From Sphingobium indicum B90A (GTDB lineage: Bacteria > Pseudomonadota > Alphaproteobacteria > Sphingomonadales > Sphingomonadaceae), in the NCBI RefSeq assembly GCF_000264945.2, contig NZ_CP013070.1, positions 1,612,001 through 1,676,000 of the forward strand: DNA of 64,000 nucleotides, read 5' to 3'. The translations under genes and the position numbers were made by a program. Numbering within the stretch: position 1 is the first letter of the stretch; each line of letters starts with the position of its first letter. Below, piece after piece: positions 27,047 through 35,533 of this stretch. Under the pieces are notes generated by a model, which ran no database searches, was not told the DNA's origin, and was given only the letters and a program-made list of their open reading frames with translations.

Positions 27047-28093
27047 ATGGAACCGAGAAGCTCTAGGCGGCAGCGCAACGCCCCGACCATCAACGATGTC
27101 GCGAAACATGCGGGCGTTTCGCCCATGACCGTGTCCCGCGTGATCAACGGCGAACAGATCGTCCGAAGCGCCACAAAGGAAAAGGTGGAAGCGGCCATCG
27201 CCGCGCTCAACTATTCGCCCAGCGCCGCCGCGCGCAGCCTGGCGGGCGGGGACGAAACCCGCATCGGCCTGCTCTACAGCAACCCTTCGGCATCCTATCT
27301 GAGCGAATTCCTGGTCGGCAGCCTGGACCAGGCCAGCCGCAGCGGCGTCGACCTGGTGGTGGAGAAATGGGATGAGGAAACCGCCGTCGGCACGGTGGTC
27401 GACCATCTGTTGCGCGGCCGGATCAACGGCGTCATCCTGCCGCCGCCGCTGTGCGACCACCAGGCGATGAAGGACGCGCTGAAGGCGGCGGACCTGGTCG
27501 CCGTCGCCGTCGCCACCGGGGAGGCGCCCGCCGACATGTCGGCGGTCAGCATCGACGACCATGCCGCCGCGCTGGCGATGACGCGCCATCTGATCGCGCT
27601 GGGCCATCGCCGCATCGGCTTCATCAAGGGTCATCCGAACCAGAGCGCCAGCCAGCGCCGGTTGGAGGGCTATGGCGACGCATTGGCGGAAGCTGGCATC
27701 GCGCCGGACGAGACGCTGGTCGAACAGGGCTATTTCACCTATCGATCCGGGCTGGACGCGGCGGAGCGAATCCTGGCGCTGCCCAAGCCGCCGACCGCGA
27801 TCTTCGCCAGCAATGACGACATGGCGGCGGCGGCCGTCGCCATTGCTCATCGCAGCGGGCTGGACGTGCCGGGCGACCTGACCGTATGCGGCTTCGACGA
27901 CACGTCGCTGGCGACCACGATCTGGCCCGAATTGACGACCATCCGCCAGCCGATCAGCGCCATGTCGCGCGCCGCCGTCGAGTTGCTGGTGCGGCAGATC
28001 AAGGCGCGCAAGGGCAAGTCGGAGGAAAAGCCGTCGCATCTGCTGTTGGATTACGAATTGATCCGGCGGCAATCCGACGCCGTTCCGCATTGA
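27047..28093 (+). CDS. LacI family transcriptional regulator
   Basis: 348 residues: N-terminal helix-turn-helix TINDVAKHAGVSPMTVSRVING (split here for length: TINDVAKHAGVS then PMTVSRVING) at about 13-35 with the hinge NYSPSAAARSLA near 60, then a periplasmic-binding-protein-like effector domain from about 68 to 335 (HRRIGFIKG near 190, ASNDDMAAAAV near 250, CGFDDT near 285). Such proteins repress or activate sugar genes. The pentose cluster at 34.4 kb carries a typical LacI operator, making it a candidate target. The preceding gene is unrelated; the LacI ATG comes 68 bp later. Confidence 0.92.
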   Translation: MEPRSSRRQRNAPTINDVAKHAGVSPMTVSRVINGEQIVRSATKEKVEAAIAALNYSPSAAARSLAGGDETRIGLLYSNPSASYLSEFLVGSLDQASRSGVDLVVEKWDEETAVGTVVDHLLRGRINGVILPPPLCDHQAMKDALKAADLVAVAVATGEAPADMSAVSIDDHAAALAMTRHLIALGHRRIGFIKGHPNQSASQRRLEGYGDALAEAGIAPDETLVEQGYFTYRSGLDAAERILALPKPPTAIFASNDDMAAAAVAIAHRSGLDVPGDLTVCGFDDTSLATTIWPELTTIRQPISAMSRAAVELLVRQIKARKGKSEEKPSHLLLDYELIRRQSDAVPH

Positions 28094-28145
28094 CGGCTTT
28101 TCCGTCGTGAGGGCCGGGTTTTAGCGCGGCAGCAATCCACCAGCG

Positions 28146-28215
28146 CTGCACCGTGCTCCTGCTTTCACAGGACCACGGAACCGGCAGGCCCGGCACGGCT
28201 TGCCGGGCCTGTTCG
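28146..28215. repeat. Degenerate GCTCCTGC repeat and a hairpin between lacI and purB
   Basis: CCGTGCTCCTGC-TTTCACAGG-ACCACGG is a decayed copy of the palindrome near 9160. It is followed by GCAGGCCCGGCA-CGGC-TTGCCGGGCCTG, a strong stem that could end transcription from both convergent genes although no long T-run follows. Confidence 0.55.
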
Positions 28216-28218
28216 ATC

Positions 28219-29532
28219 CTATTCCCCGAACACCCGGCGGAATATCGTGTCGACCTCGCGGAAGTGATAATCGAGGTTGAACTTCTCCTCGATCTGCTCG
28301 GCCGTGAGCGCCGCGGCGACGTCCGGATCGGCCTTGAGCAATTCCATCAACGATAGCTGGCCGTCCGATTCCCAGACCTTCATCGCGTTGCGCTGGACAT
28401 AGCGGTAGCTGTCCTCCCGCGAGACGCCCGCCTGGGTCAGCGCCAGCAGCACCCGCTGCGAATGGACCAGGCCGCCCATCTTGTCGAGATTCTTCATCAT
28501 CCGCTCAGGGTAGACAAGCAGCTTGTCGATGACCCCCGTCAGGCGCCCCAGCGCGAAGTCGAGCGTGATGGTGGCGTCGGGGCCGATATAGCGCTCCACC
28601 GACGAATGGCTGATGTCCCGTTCGTGCCAGAGCGCCACATTCTCCATCGCCGGCAGCGCATAGCTGCGCACCATGCGGGCAAGGCCGGTCAGGTTCTCGG
28701 TAAGCACCGGGTTGCGCTTGTGCGGCATGGCGCTGCTGCCCTTCTGGCCCGGCGAGAAATATTCCTCCGCCTCCAGCACCTCGGTGCGCTGGAGGTGGCG
28801 GACCTCGACGGCCAGCCGCTCGATGGACGAGGCGATGACGCCCAGGGTGGCGAAGAACATCGCATGCCGGTCTCGCGGGATGACCTGGGTCGACACCGGC
28901 TCGACGGCGAGGCCCAGCTTTTCTGCGACATGCTCCTCGACGCGGGGGTCGATATTGGCGAAGGTGCCGACCGCGCCGGAAATGGCGCAGGTGGCGACTT
29001 CGGCGCGGGCGGCGATCAGGCGCGCCTTGCAGCGGCTGAACTCCGCATAGGCCTCTGCCATTTTCAGGCCGAAGGTCACAGGCTCGGCATGGATGCCGTG
29101 GCTGCGGCCGATGGTCGGGGTCAGCTTATGCTCATAGGCGCGGCGCTTGATGACCTCCAGCAGCTTGTCCAGGTCGTCGATCAACAGGTCGGCGGCGCGG
29201 CTCAACTGCACGGCAAGGCAGGTGTCCAGCACATCGCTGGACGTCATGCCCTGGTGCATGAAGCGGGCTTCGTCGCCCACCTGTTCCGCTACCCAGGTCA
29301 GGAAGGCGATGACGTCATGCTTGGTCACCGCCTCGATGGCGTCGATGGCGGGCACGTCGATCGCGGGCTCGGTCGCCCACCAGTCCCACAGCGCCTTGGC
29401 GGCGGATGGCGGCACCACGCCCAGTTCGCCCAGCTTTTCGGTCGCATGCGCCTCGATCTCGAACCATATCCTGAAGCGGGCTTCCGGCTCCCAGAGGGCG
29501 GTCATTTGCGGGCGGGCGTAACGGGGGACCAT
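28219..29532 (-). CDS. purB: Adenylosuccinate lyase
   Basis: Acts twice in purine synthesis, releasing fumarate from SAICAR and from adenylosuccinate. 437 residues of the bacterial PurB type. Landmarks: RYARPQMTALW at the N-terminus, HDVIAFLTWVAE near 70, QGMTSSDVLDT near 90, TIGRSHGIHAEP near 140, and the superfamily signature GSSAMPHKRNP near 265. The ATG at 29532 is the natural start. It stands alone, convergent with the LacI gene. Confidence 0.97.
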   Translation of the reverse strand: MVPRYARPQMTALWEPEARFRIWFEIEAHATEKLGELGVVPPSAAKALWDWWATEPAIDVPAIDAIEAVTKHDVIAFLTWVAEQVGDEARFMHQGMTSSDVLDTCLAVQLSRAADLLIDDLDKLLEVIKRRAYEHKLTPTIGRSHGIHAEPVTFGLKMAEAYAEFSRCKARLIAARAEVATCAISGAVGTFANIDPRVEEHVAEKLGLAVEPVSTQVIPRDRHAMFFATLGVIASSIERLAVEVRHLQRTEVLEAEEYFSPGQKGSSAMPHKRNPVLTENLTGLARMVRSYALPAMENVALWHERDISHSSVERYIGPDATITLDFALGRLTGVIDKLLVYPERMMKNLDKMGGLVHSQRVLLALTQAGVSREDSYRYVQRNAMKVWESDGQLSLMELLKADPDVAAALTAEQIEEKFNLDYHFREVDTIFRRVFGE

Positions 29533-29775
29533 CGGGCGAATCCTGCGTGCATGAGTTGAATGTCGCTGCGCCGCCTAGCAGCACCGCCTTTGCGGGGCAA
29601 ATCGCCGGAAAGACCCGCCGCTTTTCCGTGCTTCGTCCCATTAATCGCAGCATCGGTCGCCAAGCTGAACCGAATCGGAAGATGAGTGGAGAGGGATGAA
29701 CAAAAAGTCAGGAACGGCATGTTTTATTTGGCTATTATCGCCGTGAAAGTTCGCCCGATCGGTTCCTTGGAGCAG

Positions 29776-30192
29776 ATGATGATCCGCGCATTTCTTCTGA
29801 CGAGCGCCCTTTTGACAGCGACGCCCGCCCTGGCGCAGGCGGGGGCGGCCGCCCTGGCGCAGGCGGGGGCGGCCGCCCCGCAGGAGTCCGTTCCCGCCTC
29901 GCCGCAGGGGAACCAGGCCCAGCCCGCCACCTCAGGGGATGCGGTCGCGTCCATCGTCGACACCGAATTTCCGGCCTATGACCAGAATCATGACGGCCAA
30001 CTCGACAAGGCGGAATTTTCGCGCTGGATGGTGGCGTTGAAGGACCAGGAACTGAAGGCGACGGGCAAGTCCCTCGCGCCCGCGGAGGTGACCGCCTGGG
30101 CCGATGGCGCATTCGTCACCGCAGATGCCGACAAGAGCGCAACGGTCAGCAAGCCGGAACTGATCGCTTATCTGAGCGGCGGCGCGGCTTAG
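29776..30192 (+). CDS. Secreted EF-hand protein
   Basis: 138 residues. Signal peptide MMIRAFLLTSALLTATPALA is followed by an Ala/Gln/Pro-rich segment and two calcium-binding loops: DQNHDGQLDKAE near residue 78 and DADKSATVSKPE near 117. Both have the required acidic positions, so calcium binding outside the cytoplasm is likely. TTGGAGCAG precedes the ATG; an earlier start at 29686 has no signal peptide. A perfect 24-bp tandem duplication sits at the signal-peptide junction. A strong terminator follows. Confidence 0.85.
   Translation: MMIRAFLLTSALLTATPALAQAGAAALAQAGAAAPQESVPASPQGNQAQPATSGDAVASIVDTEFPAYDQNHDGQLDKAEFSRWMVALKDQELKATGKSLAPAEVTAWADGAFVTADADKSATVSKPELIAYLSGGAA
29827..29874. repeat. 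Perfect 24-bp tandem duplication in the EF-hand gene
   Basis: Two identical 24-base units encode ALAQAGAA twice, across the predicted signal-peptidase site. The units are identical at DNA level, so the duplication is recent. It stays in frame and creates two possible ALA cleavage sites. Confidence 0.9.
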
Positions 30193-30241
30193 GAATTCTC
30201 CGCCCGAGCGGAGAAAGAACCCTGGAAGGGTCGCATCATGG

Positions 30242-30277
30242 GGCGGCATGGAGCGAAGGCCATGCCGCCTCTTTTTT
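30242..30277 (+). terminator. Rho-independent terminator after the EF-hand gene
   Basis: GGCGGCATGG-AGCGAAGG-CCATGCCGCC followed by TCTTTTTT. The 10-bp stem is perfect and lies about 50 bases after the stop codon at 30192. Confidence 0.88.
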
Positions 30278-30292
30278 AGCCTTTCGGGAGCG

Positions 30293-30481
30293 TCAGCCCC
30301 GTTTCTTGTTTGCGTAGAGCAAGGCCGCGACGATGGCGGCCGATCCGATGCCGACGGCCGTTCCCATCCAGACGGCCTTGCCCGCCGATTTGCGGGCCGC
30401 GGAGGCCATGTCGGACGTCTCGTTGGTGGAGGCGGGGGTTGCGGCGCCGCTTTCGGGCGCTTCTTCGGTCGGCTTCGTCAT
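30293..30481 (-). CDS. Small single-pass membrane protein
   Basis: 62 residues. A hydrophilic Thr/Glu/Ala-rich N-terminal half is followed by one transmembrane helix (about 38-57, TAVGIGSAAIVAALLYA) and the basic end NKKRG. The ATG at 30481 follows GGGAATCACC. The composition suggests a stress- or envelope-related small protein, but I recognise no family. It faces the EF-hand gene across a shared terminator. Confidence 0.62.
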   Translation of the reverse strand: MTKPTEEAPESGAATPASTNETSDMASAARKSAGKAVWMGTAVGIGSAAIVAALLYANKKRG

Positions 30482-30610
30482 GGTGATTCCCGATATGCAA
30501 CAAAGCGTCCGCGCAGAAAAGGCGGATGCGGCGAAAATCCGCTGGAGGGGCTTTCGACCTGACCGAACCGGACCACCGCTCCGTTTTTCCTTGCCTTCCA
30601 AGATTTCCTA

Positions 30611-30862
30611 GGCCGCGTGGACAAATTCGAAAATGTCGGGAAATGGCCAATAGCAGCCACTAAATCCTCCCTGCGCGCAGCGTGGGGAGGGGGACCGCTC
30701 GCGAAGCGAGGGGTGGAGGGGAAATGGCGCGACCTGCGCATTTTCCCCTCCACCAGCCTTCGGCCGGTCCCCCTCCCCATCTTGCGATGGGGAGGAATAG
30801 GATAGGTCCGCTCTCCACTCAAATCACTCAATCCGGCGAGTCTTGAATTTGTCCACGCTGCC
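30611..30862. repeat. Outer composite element, copy B (carries a type-2 palindrome)
   Basis: Same ends as copy A at 9225: GCGTGGACAAATTC then AAAATGTCGGGAAATGGCC on the left, AAATCACTCAATCCGG then GAATTTGTCCACGCTGCC on the right. The interior is different: a type-2 instead of a type-1 repeat. It fills most of the gene-free stretch 30482-30878, next to the end of ligD. Confidence 0.82.
30650..30812. repeat. Type-2 palindromic repeat nested in outer element B
   Basis: Begins TAGCAGCCACTAAATCCTCCC and ends GATGGGGAGGAATAGGATAGG, with the GGTGGAGGGGAA / TTCCCCTCCACC stem in the middle. It matches the free-standing copy at 11013-11170 including the flank CCACTAAAT, so the insert boundaries can be estimated. 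Confidence 0.8.
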
Positions 30863-30878
30863 TGGCCAGCGATCGGCC

Positions 30879-33368
30879 CTAATGAGCGGGCAGCGGCTGG
30901 TGCGCTTCCCCCCAGCCGCGCAAGTCTCGCGAAGAAGCGCGGTCGAGCAGGAGGGCGGCGTCCTTCACCGTGAAGTGCGCCGCGCTCTCGATCCCGTCCA
31001 ACTCTTCCCAGGTGACGGGGGCGGCGACGGACGCAAGCTCGCGGGCGCGCACCACATAGGGCAGCACCGCCGTGGCGCCGCGCTGGTTGCGCAGCCAGTC
31101 GATGAAGATTCGGCCCTTGCGCTTCGCCTTGCTCATCGTCGCGGTGAAGCGATCCGGTTCCTGGGCGGCGAGGGCACGGGCGAAGCGGTCAGCGAAATCC
31201 TTGACCTCCGGCCATTGCGCCTGCGGCGTCAGCGGCACGACGACGTGGATGCCCTTGCCGCCCGACAGCATGGCGAAGCTGGCAAGGCCCATATCCTCCA
31301 GCGCCCGGCGGATGTCCCGCGCCGCCTTCTTCACATCCTCGAAGTCCAGCCCTTCGTCCGGATCGAGGTCGAAGATCATGCGATCCGGCCGCTCGACATC
31401 CGCGACGCCCGAACCCCAGCCGTGAAATTCGATCGCCCCCATCTGGACGCAGGCCAACAGGCCATCGCTATCCTCTATATAAAGATAATCCTCCTCATTC
31501 CCCTCCTTCTCGCGGATCGGGACATGTTTGACATGGTCGCCGAAACTGCCGCTGTCATGCTTCTGGAAAAAACATTTCTTCGCGCGGCCCTGCGGACAGC
31601 GGACCAGGCTGATCGGCCGACGGGCGATCCAGGGCAGCATCGCCGCGCCCATGCGGGCGTAATATTCGGCAAGCTCGCCCTTGGTGATCTTCGCCTCCGG
31701 GAAGATCAGGCGGTCGGGATTGCTGATCCGGATCGAACTTTGGGCTTCAGACGTCGGCATGGCTTCCTCGCGTCGCACCTCCCTGGCCGCCTTGTCCTCG
31801 CGCAGGCCCAGGAAGCTGGCATGGCGGACGATATTTTCCGCCGTGAATTCGGCAAAGGCGATTTCCGCGACCAGATCGGGGCGAACCCATTGGGCGCCCC
31901 GGCTTTCGCTGCGCGGCACGCTGAGCGCGGCGGTCTTGCGCCCCCGCTTGCCGAGCGCCGCGACCAGCCCGGCGCTGTTGGCCGCGTTGAAGCCCGTGCC
32001 GACCTTTCCCGCATAGACCAGCCCCTCCCCCTCCCGCTGGCCGAGCAGCAGGTTGCGGATGGAGCGCCCGCTGGCGCCGCTGGGGGTCCAGCCGACGATG
32101 ACGAATTCCTGGCGGCGGGTGCATTTGACCTTCAGCCAATTCTTCGTGCGCGCGCCGCGATAGGGGGCATCGGCGCGCTTTGAAATGATCCCCTCCTGCC
32201 CCGCGCCGCACATGGCCTGGAACAGCCTTTCCCCTGCCCCGACGACATGGTCCCCGACATGGATATGCGCGGCACCTTCGCCCAACAGGGCGGCCAGCTT
32301 TTCCTTCCGGCCGATATTGGGCATGGCGGTCAGATCCTGCCCGTCCAGTTGGAGCAGGTCGAAGGCGAAGAGGTGCAGCGCCGCCTTCCCCTCCCCCTTC
32401 AACAGCTGCTGGAGCGTGGAGAAATCCGGATTCCCATCGCTGCCGAGCGCGACGACCTCCCCATCGATCAGGGCGCCGGGCAGGTTCATCGCCGCGATTT
32501 CGGCGGCGAGGGGCGCGAAGCGATCCGTCCAGTCGAGGCCGGACCGCGTGAAAATCCTGACCTTCCCGCCCGATGCCGAAACCAGGCAGCGATAGCCGTC
32601 ATATTTGATCTCGTGCATCCAGCCATTGCCCGTGGGCACGGCGTCGACCAGGGTCGCCAGTTGCGGCGGCTGGAAGGGCGGCGGGCGGTCCGATCCCGCC
32701 CTGGCGCGCCTCTTCGCCGGGACGGCCCGGTCGGCCTGCGCCATCGCCGCGTCGAAGGCCTTTCCCTTCTTCCCCTTCAGCGAAATGGCCGGCGCGCCCG
32801 CCGCGATTTCCGCCATGGTGCGGCCGCTCCTGATGCTTGTCAGATTGCGGGCGATAAGATCGTCAGCGCTGCCGGCATGGGCATCCTCGATCTTGCGCAG
32901 CAGCCAGTTTTCCCTCTTTTCCCGACCTCGCGGCTTCAGCCGGATCAGCAGCCATTCGCCGCGCATCCGCTGGCCGTGCAGGATGAAGTGGAGATGCCCT
33001 TTCTCAAGGTCGCTCGCGCTCTTGCCGGGGACCGGCTCCCAGGTGCCCTCGTCCCAGAGCATGACCGTGCCGCCGCCATATTCGCCCTTGGGGATCGTCC
33101 CCTCGAACGTCGCGTAGGACAGCGGGTGATCCTCGGTTCGGACGGCCAGCCGCTTGTCCGCGGGATCGATGCTGGGCCCTCGCGTCACCGCCCAGCTCTT
33201 GAGCACGCCGTCCATTTCCAGGCGGAAATCGTAATGCAGGCGGGTCGCGTCATGCTTCTGCACGATGAAGCCGTTGCCCTGCCTGCGGCCGCGCCTGCCC
33301 GCCGGTTCGCGAGTCCGGCTGAAATCGCGCTTGCGGTTATAGGCGGTGAGCGGATCGGCATCGGCCAT
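30879..33368 (-). CDS. ligD: Multifunctional NHEJ DNA ligase D
   Basis: Seals double-strand breaks with Ku. 829 residues, three domains in the order phosphoesterase - ligase - polymerase. The 3'-phosphoesterase domain (about 30-160) has HDATRLHYDFRLE and the HPLSYATFEG segment. The ATP-dependent ligase domain (about 230-530) has the adenylated Lys255 in HEIKYDGYR, and EGIISKR. The archaeo-eukaryotic-primase-type polymerase domain (about 545-820) has MIFDLDPDEG. It follows ku by 3 bp and so forms a complete two-gene NHEJ unit. All key residues seen are intact. Confidence 0.96.
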   Translation of the reverse strand: MADADPLTAYNRKRDFSRTREPAGRRGRRQGNGFIVQKHDATRLHYDFRLEMDGVLKSWAVTRGPSIDPADKRLAVRTEDHPLSYATFEGTIPKGEYGGGTVMLWDEGTWEPVPGKSASDLEKGHLHFILHGQRMRGEWLLIRLKPRGREKRENWLLRKIEDAHAGSADDLIARNLTSIRSGRTMAEIAAGAPAISLKGKKGKAFDAAMAQADRAVPAKRRARAGSDRPPPFQPPQLATLVDAVPTGNGWMHEIKYDGYRCLVSASGGKVRIFTRSGLDWTDRFAPLAAEIAAMNLPGALIDGEVVALGSDGNPDFSTLQQLLKGEGKAALHLFAFDLLQLDGQDLTAMPNIGRKEKLAALLGEGAAHIHVGDHVVGAGERLFQAMCGAGQEGIISKRADAPYRGARTKNWLKVKCTRRQEFVIVGWTPSGASGRSIRNLLLGQREGEGLVYAGKVGTGFNAANSAGLVAALGKRGRKTAALSVPRSESRGAQWVRPDLVAEIAFAEFTAENIVRHASFLGLREDKAAREVRREEAMPTSEAQSSIRISNPDRLIFPEAKITKGELAEYYARMGAAMLPWIARRPISLVRCPQGRAKKCFFQKHDSGSFGDHVKHVPIREKEGNEEDYLYIEDSDGLLACVQMGAIEFHGWGSGVADVERPDRMIFDLDPDEGLDFEDVKKAARDIRRALEDMGLASFAMLSGGKGIHVVVPLTPQAQWPEVKDFADRFARALAAQEPDRFTATMSKAKRKGRIFIDWLRNQRGATAVLPYVVRARELASVAAPVTWEELDGIESAAHFTVKDAALLLDRASSRDLRGWGEAHQPLPAH

Positions 33369-33371
33369 GGG

Positions 33372-34271
33372 TCAGGCCCGTTTTCGACTGGCCGGCTTGG
33401 CGGGCGTCTTTCGCGTGGCGGTCTTGGCGGGCGTCTTGGCGGGTGCTTTCTTCGCGGCCGGTTTCGAGCCAGATGCAGCCGTGCCGGAGCCGACCGATTT
33501 CTTGAGCGCCGCCATCAGATCGATCACATTGCTGCCGCGCGCGACCGTGCCCTCCTCTTCCTCCTCGATGATCCGGCGGCCCTTCGACTTCTTCTTCTTT
33601 TCGATCAAGCGCTCCAGCGCATCCACATAGCGGTCGTGGAAGCTGTCGGGCTTGAAGGGCGCGGTCTTCTTCTCGATCAGCGTCTCCGCCAGGTCGAGCA
33701 GTTCCGCATCCGGCTTCGCATCCTCTATGTCCCGGAAATAGCTTTGGGCGCGGTTCACCTCATCGGCGTAGCGCAGCGTTTCCAGCACCATGCCCCGGCC
33801 GCAGGGCTTCAGCGACACGACATATTCCCGGCCCCGCATGGCGAGCTGGCCCAGGCCGACCTTCCTCGTCCGCCTCAGCGCCTCCCGCAGGACGATGAAG
33901 GCCTCCTCCGCCAGGTCGTCGGCGGGCACGACATAATAGGGCCGCTCATAATAAAGGACATCGATCTCGCTGGCGTCGACGAACTGGGTGAGTTCGAGCG
34001 TCTTCTTGCTTTCCAGCTTCACCGCCTCGATCTCGTCGGGCTGGAGCAGCACATAGTCACCCTTCGACAGTTCATAGCCCTTGACGATGTCCTCAGGATC
34101 GACCGGACCAATGCCGGGGACGGTCTTTTCATAACGGACGCGCTTCCCGCTGGGCTGGTGGATCTGGTGAAAGGCGATCTGCGCGCCTGACTTGGTGGCG
34201 GCATAGATTTCCACCGGAATGGATACCAGCGCCAGACGAATCTGCCCCTGCCAATATGCGCGAGCGGCCAT
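33372..34271 (-). CDS. ku: Non-homologous end-joining protein Ku
   Basis: Homodimeric ring that binds DNA ends and recruits LigD. 299 residues: the Ku core (about 1-240) with ARAYWQGQIRLALVSIPVEIY at the N-terminus, YEKTVPGIGPVDPEDIVKGYE near 47 and RDIEDAKPDAELLDLAETLI near 180, then a lysine-rich C-terminal tail of about 50 residues built from KTPAK-like units, resembling histone H1 tails. Such tails bind DNA non-specifically in other bacterial Ku proteins. First gene of the ku-ligD pair; divergent from xylX. Confidence 0.96.
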   Translation of the reverse strand: MAARAYWQGQIRLALVSIPVEIYAATKSGAQIAFHQIHQPSGKRVRYEKTVPGIGPVDPEDIVKGYELSKGDYVLLQPDEIEAVKLESKKTLELTQFVDASEIDVLYYERPYYVVPADDLAEEAFIVLREALRRTRKVGLGQLAMRGREYVVSLKPCGRGMVLETLRYADEVNRAQSYFRDIEDAKPDAELLDLAETLIEKKTAPFKPDSFHDRYVDALERLIEKKKKSKGRRIIEEEEEGTVARGSNVIDLMAALKKSVGSGTAASGSKPAAKKAPAKTPAKTATRKTPAKPASRKRA

Positions 34272-34345
34272 GAGCGTGCAGCCTCCTTTTCCAGGAGGAA
34301 ATGCGCGGATGAAGGGGCAGTTCCCGCTTTACCGTCGCAGCACCC

Positions 34346-34383
34346 TTGACTTCCGTCGCCAGTCGTGTTGGTAGCGCTATCAA
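34346..34383 (+). promoter_or_regulatory. Promoter region and LacI-type operator before xylX
   Basis: TTGACT at 34346-34351 is a good -35 box. The palindrome TTGGTAGCGCTATCAA (34368-34383), with the central CG of LacI-family operators, lies where the -10 box should be and ends 22 bases before the xylX start. Binding there would block transcription. The natural candidate regulator in the window is the LacI-type protein at 27047, but that link is inference. Confidence 0.6.
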
Positions 34384-34405
34384 TAACGTATGTTCTTAGG
34401 AGTCG

Positions 34406-35533
34406 ATGATGCCGGGGGTCTCCACTTTGCTCGATTGCCTTCCCGCCGACTGGCGGTCCGGCCTGTTCATGGGCCGCGTGGAAACGGCGGAAGGCCCCAG
34501 TCCCATATTGGTGGAGGGCGGCATCGCCTACGACATGAGCCGCGTTGCGCCCACTGTCGCGCAACTGGTGGAGATGCTGCCCACGGCCAAAGCGGCCGAC
34601 GGCGCGGCGCTCGGCGCGCTGGACGCGCTGGACCTGCCGCTGCTGAGTCCGGTCGACCTGCAATGCGTCAAGGCCTGCGGCGTGACCTTCGCCTTGTCCG
34701 CCATCGAGCGCGTGATCGAGGAGCGGGCGCGCGGCGACGCAGGCGCGGCGGCGGACATCCGGTCGCGACTGGAGGAGAGGGTCGGCGGGTCCATCCGGGC
34801 GGTAGTGCCGGGTTCGACCGAAGCCGCGGCGCTCAAGCAGGCGCTGATCGAAGATGGTCTCTGGTCGCAATATCTGGAGGTCGCCATCGGCCCCGACGCC
34901 GAGGTGTTCACCAAGGCGCCCGTGCTGTCCACGGTAGGCGCCGGCGCGGAAATCGGCATCCGTTCCGATTCGAACTGGAACAATCCGGAGCCGGAGATCG
35001 TGCTGATCGTCGGCGCGGACGGACAGGCCATCGGCGCGACGCTGGGCAATGACGTCAATCTGCGCGATTTCGAAGGGCGTTCCGCGCTGCTGCTGGGCAA
35101 GGCGAAGGACAATAACGCCTCCTGCTCGCTGGGGCCGCTGGTCCGGCTGTTCGACAGTGATTTCACCATCGACGACGTGCGCGATGCCGTGGTGGAACTG
35201 ACCATCGACGGGCCGGAAGGATACAGGCTGGAGGGCACCAGCAGCATGAACCAGATCAGTCGCGATCCGCTGGAACTGGTGCGCCAGACGCTGTCGGAAC
35301 ATCAATATCCCGACGGGTTCGCCCTGTTCCTGGGCACGCTGTTCGCGCCGGTGCAGGATCGCGACGAGCCGGGGCACGGCTTTACCCACAAGGTGGGCGA
35401 CAGCGTCGCCATCTCTACCCCGCGCCTGGGCAGGCTGGTGAACCGGGTGGTGACGTCGAAGGATGCCGAACCCTGGAGTTTCGGGCTTTCGGCGCTGATG
35501 GCGAACCTCGCCAAGCGGGGTCTGCTCGCATGA
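34406..35533 (+). CDS. xylX: XylX-like 2-keto-3-deoxy-pentonate dehydratase (FAH fold)
   Basis: Fumarylacetoacetate-hydrolase-fold protein of 375 residues resembling Caulobacter XylX, which dehydrates 2-keto-3-deoxyxylonate to 2-oxoglutarate semialdehyde in the Weimberg pathway. Matching segments are KACGVTFALSAIERVIEERARGD (shown here as CGVTFALSAIERVIEERA), LIEDGLWSQYLEVAIGPDAE, the metal-site NNPEPEIVL and GNDVNLRDFEGRSALLL. AGGAG precedes tandem ATGs at 34406 and 34409; the second has better spacing. First gene of the pentose operon. The same fold serves L-arabinose degradation, so the exact sugar is open. Confidence 0.88.
   Translation: MMPGVSTLLDCLPADWRSGLFMGRVETAEGPSPILVEGGIAYDMSRVAPTVAQLVEMLPTAKAADGAALGALDALDLPLLSPVDLQCVKACGVTFALSAIERVIEERARGDAGAAADIRSRLEERVGGSIRAVVPGSTEAAALKQALIEDGLWSQYLEVAIGPDAEVFTKAPVLSTVGAGAEIGIRSDSNWNNPEPEIVLIVGADGQAIGATLGNDVNLRDFEGRSALLLGKAKDNNASCSLGPLVRLFDSDFTIDDVRDAVVELTIDGPEGYRLEGTSSMNQISRDPLELVRQTLSEHQYPDGFALFLGTLFAPVQDRDEPGHGFTHKVGDSVAISTPRLGRLVNRVVTSKDAEPWSFGLSALMANLAKRGLLA

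Noticed and set aside
29686..29775. Longer start for the EF-hand protein
   Set aside because: The extra 30 residues precede a perfect signal peptide and would put it inside the protein; the ATG at 29776 has a better ribosome binding site.
30611..30862. Outer repeat taken as a complete insertion sequence
   Set aside because: Too short and without a transposase gene; at most a non-autonomous element.
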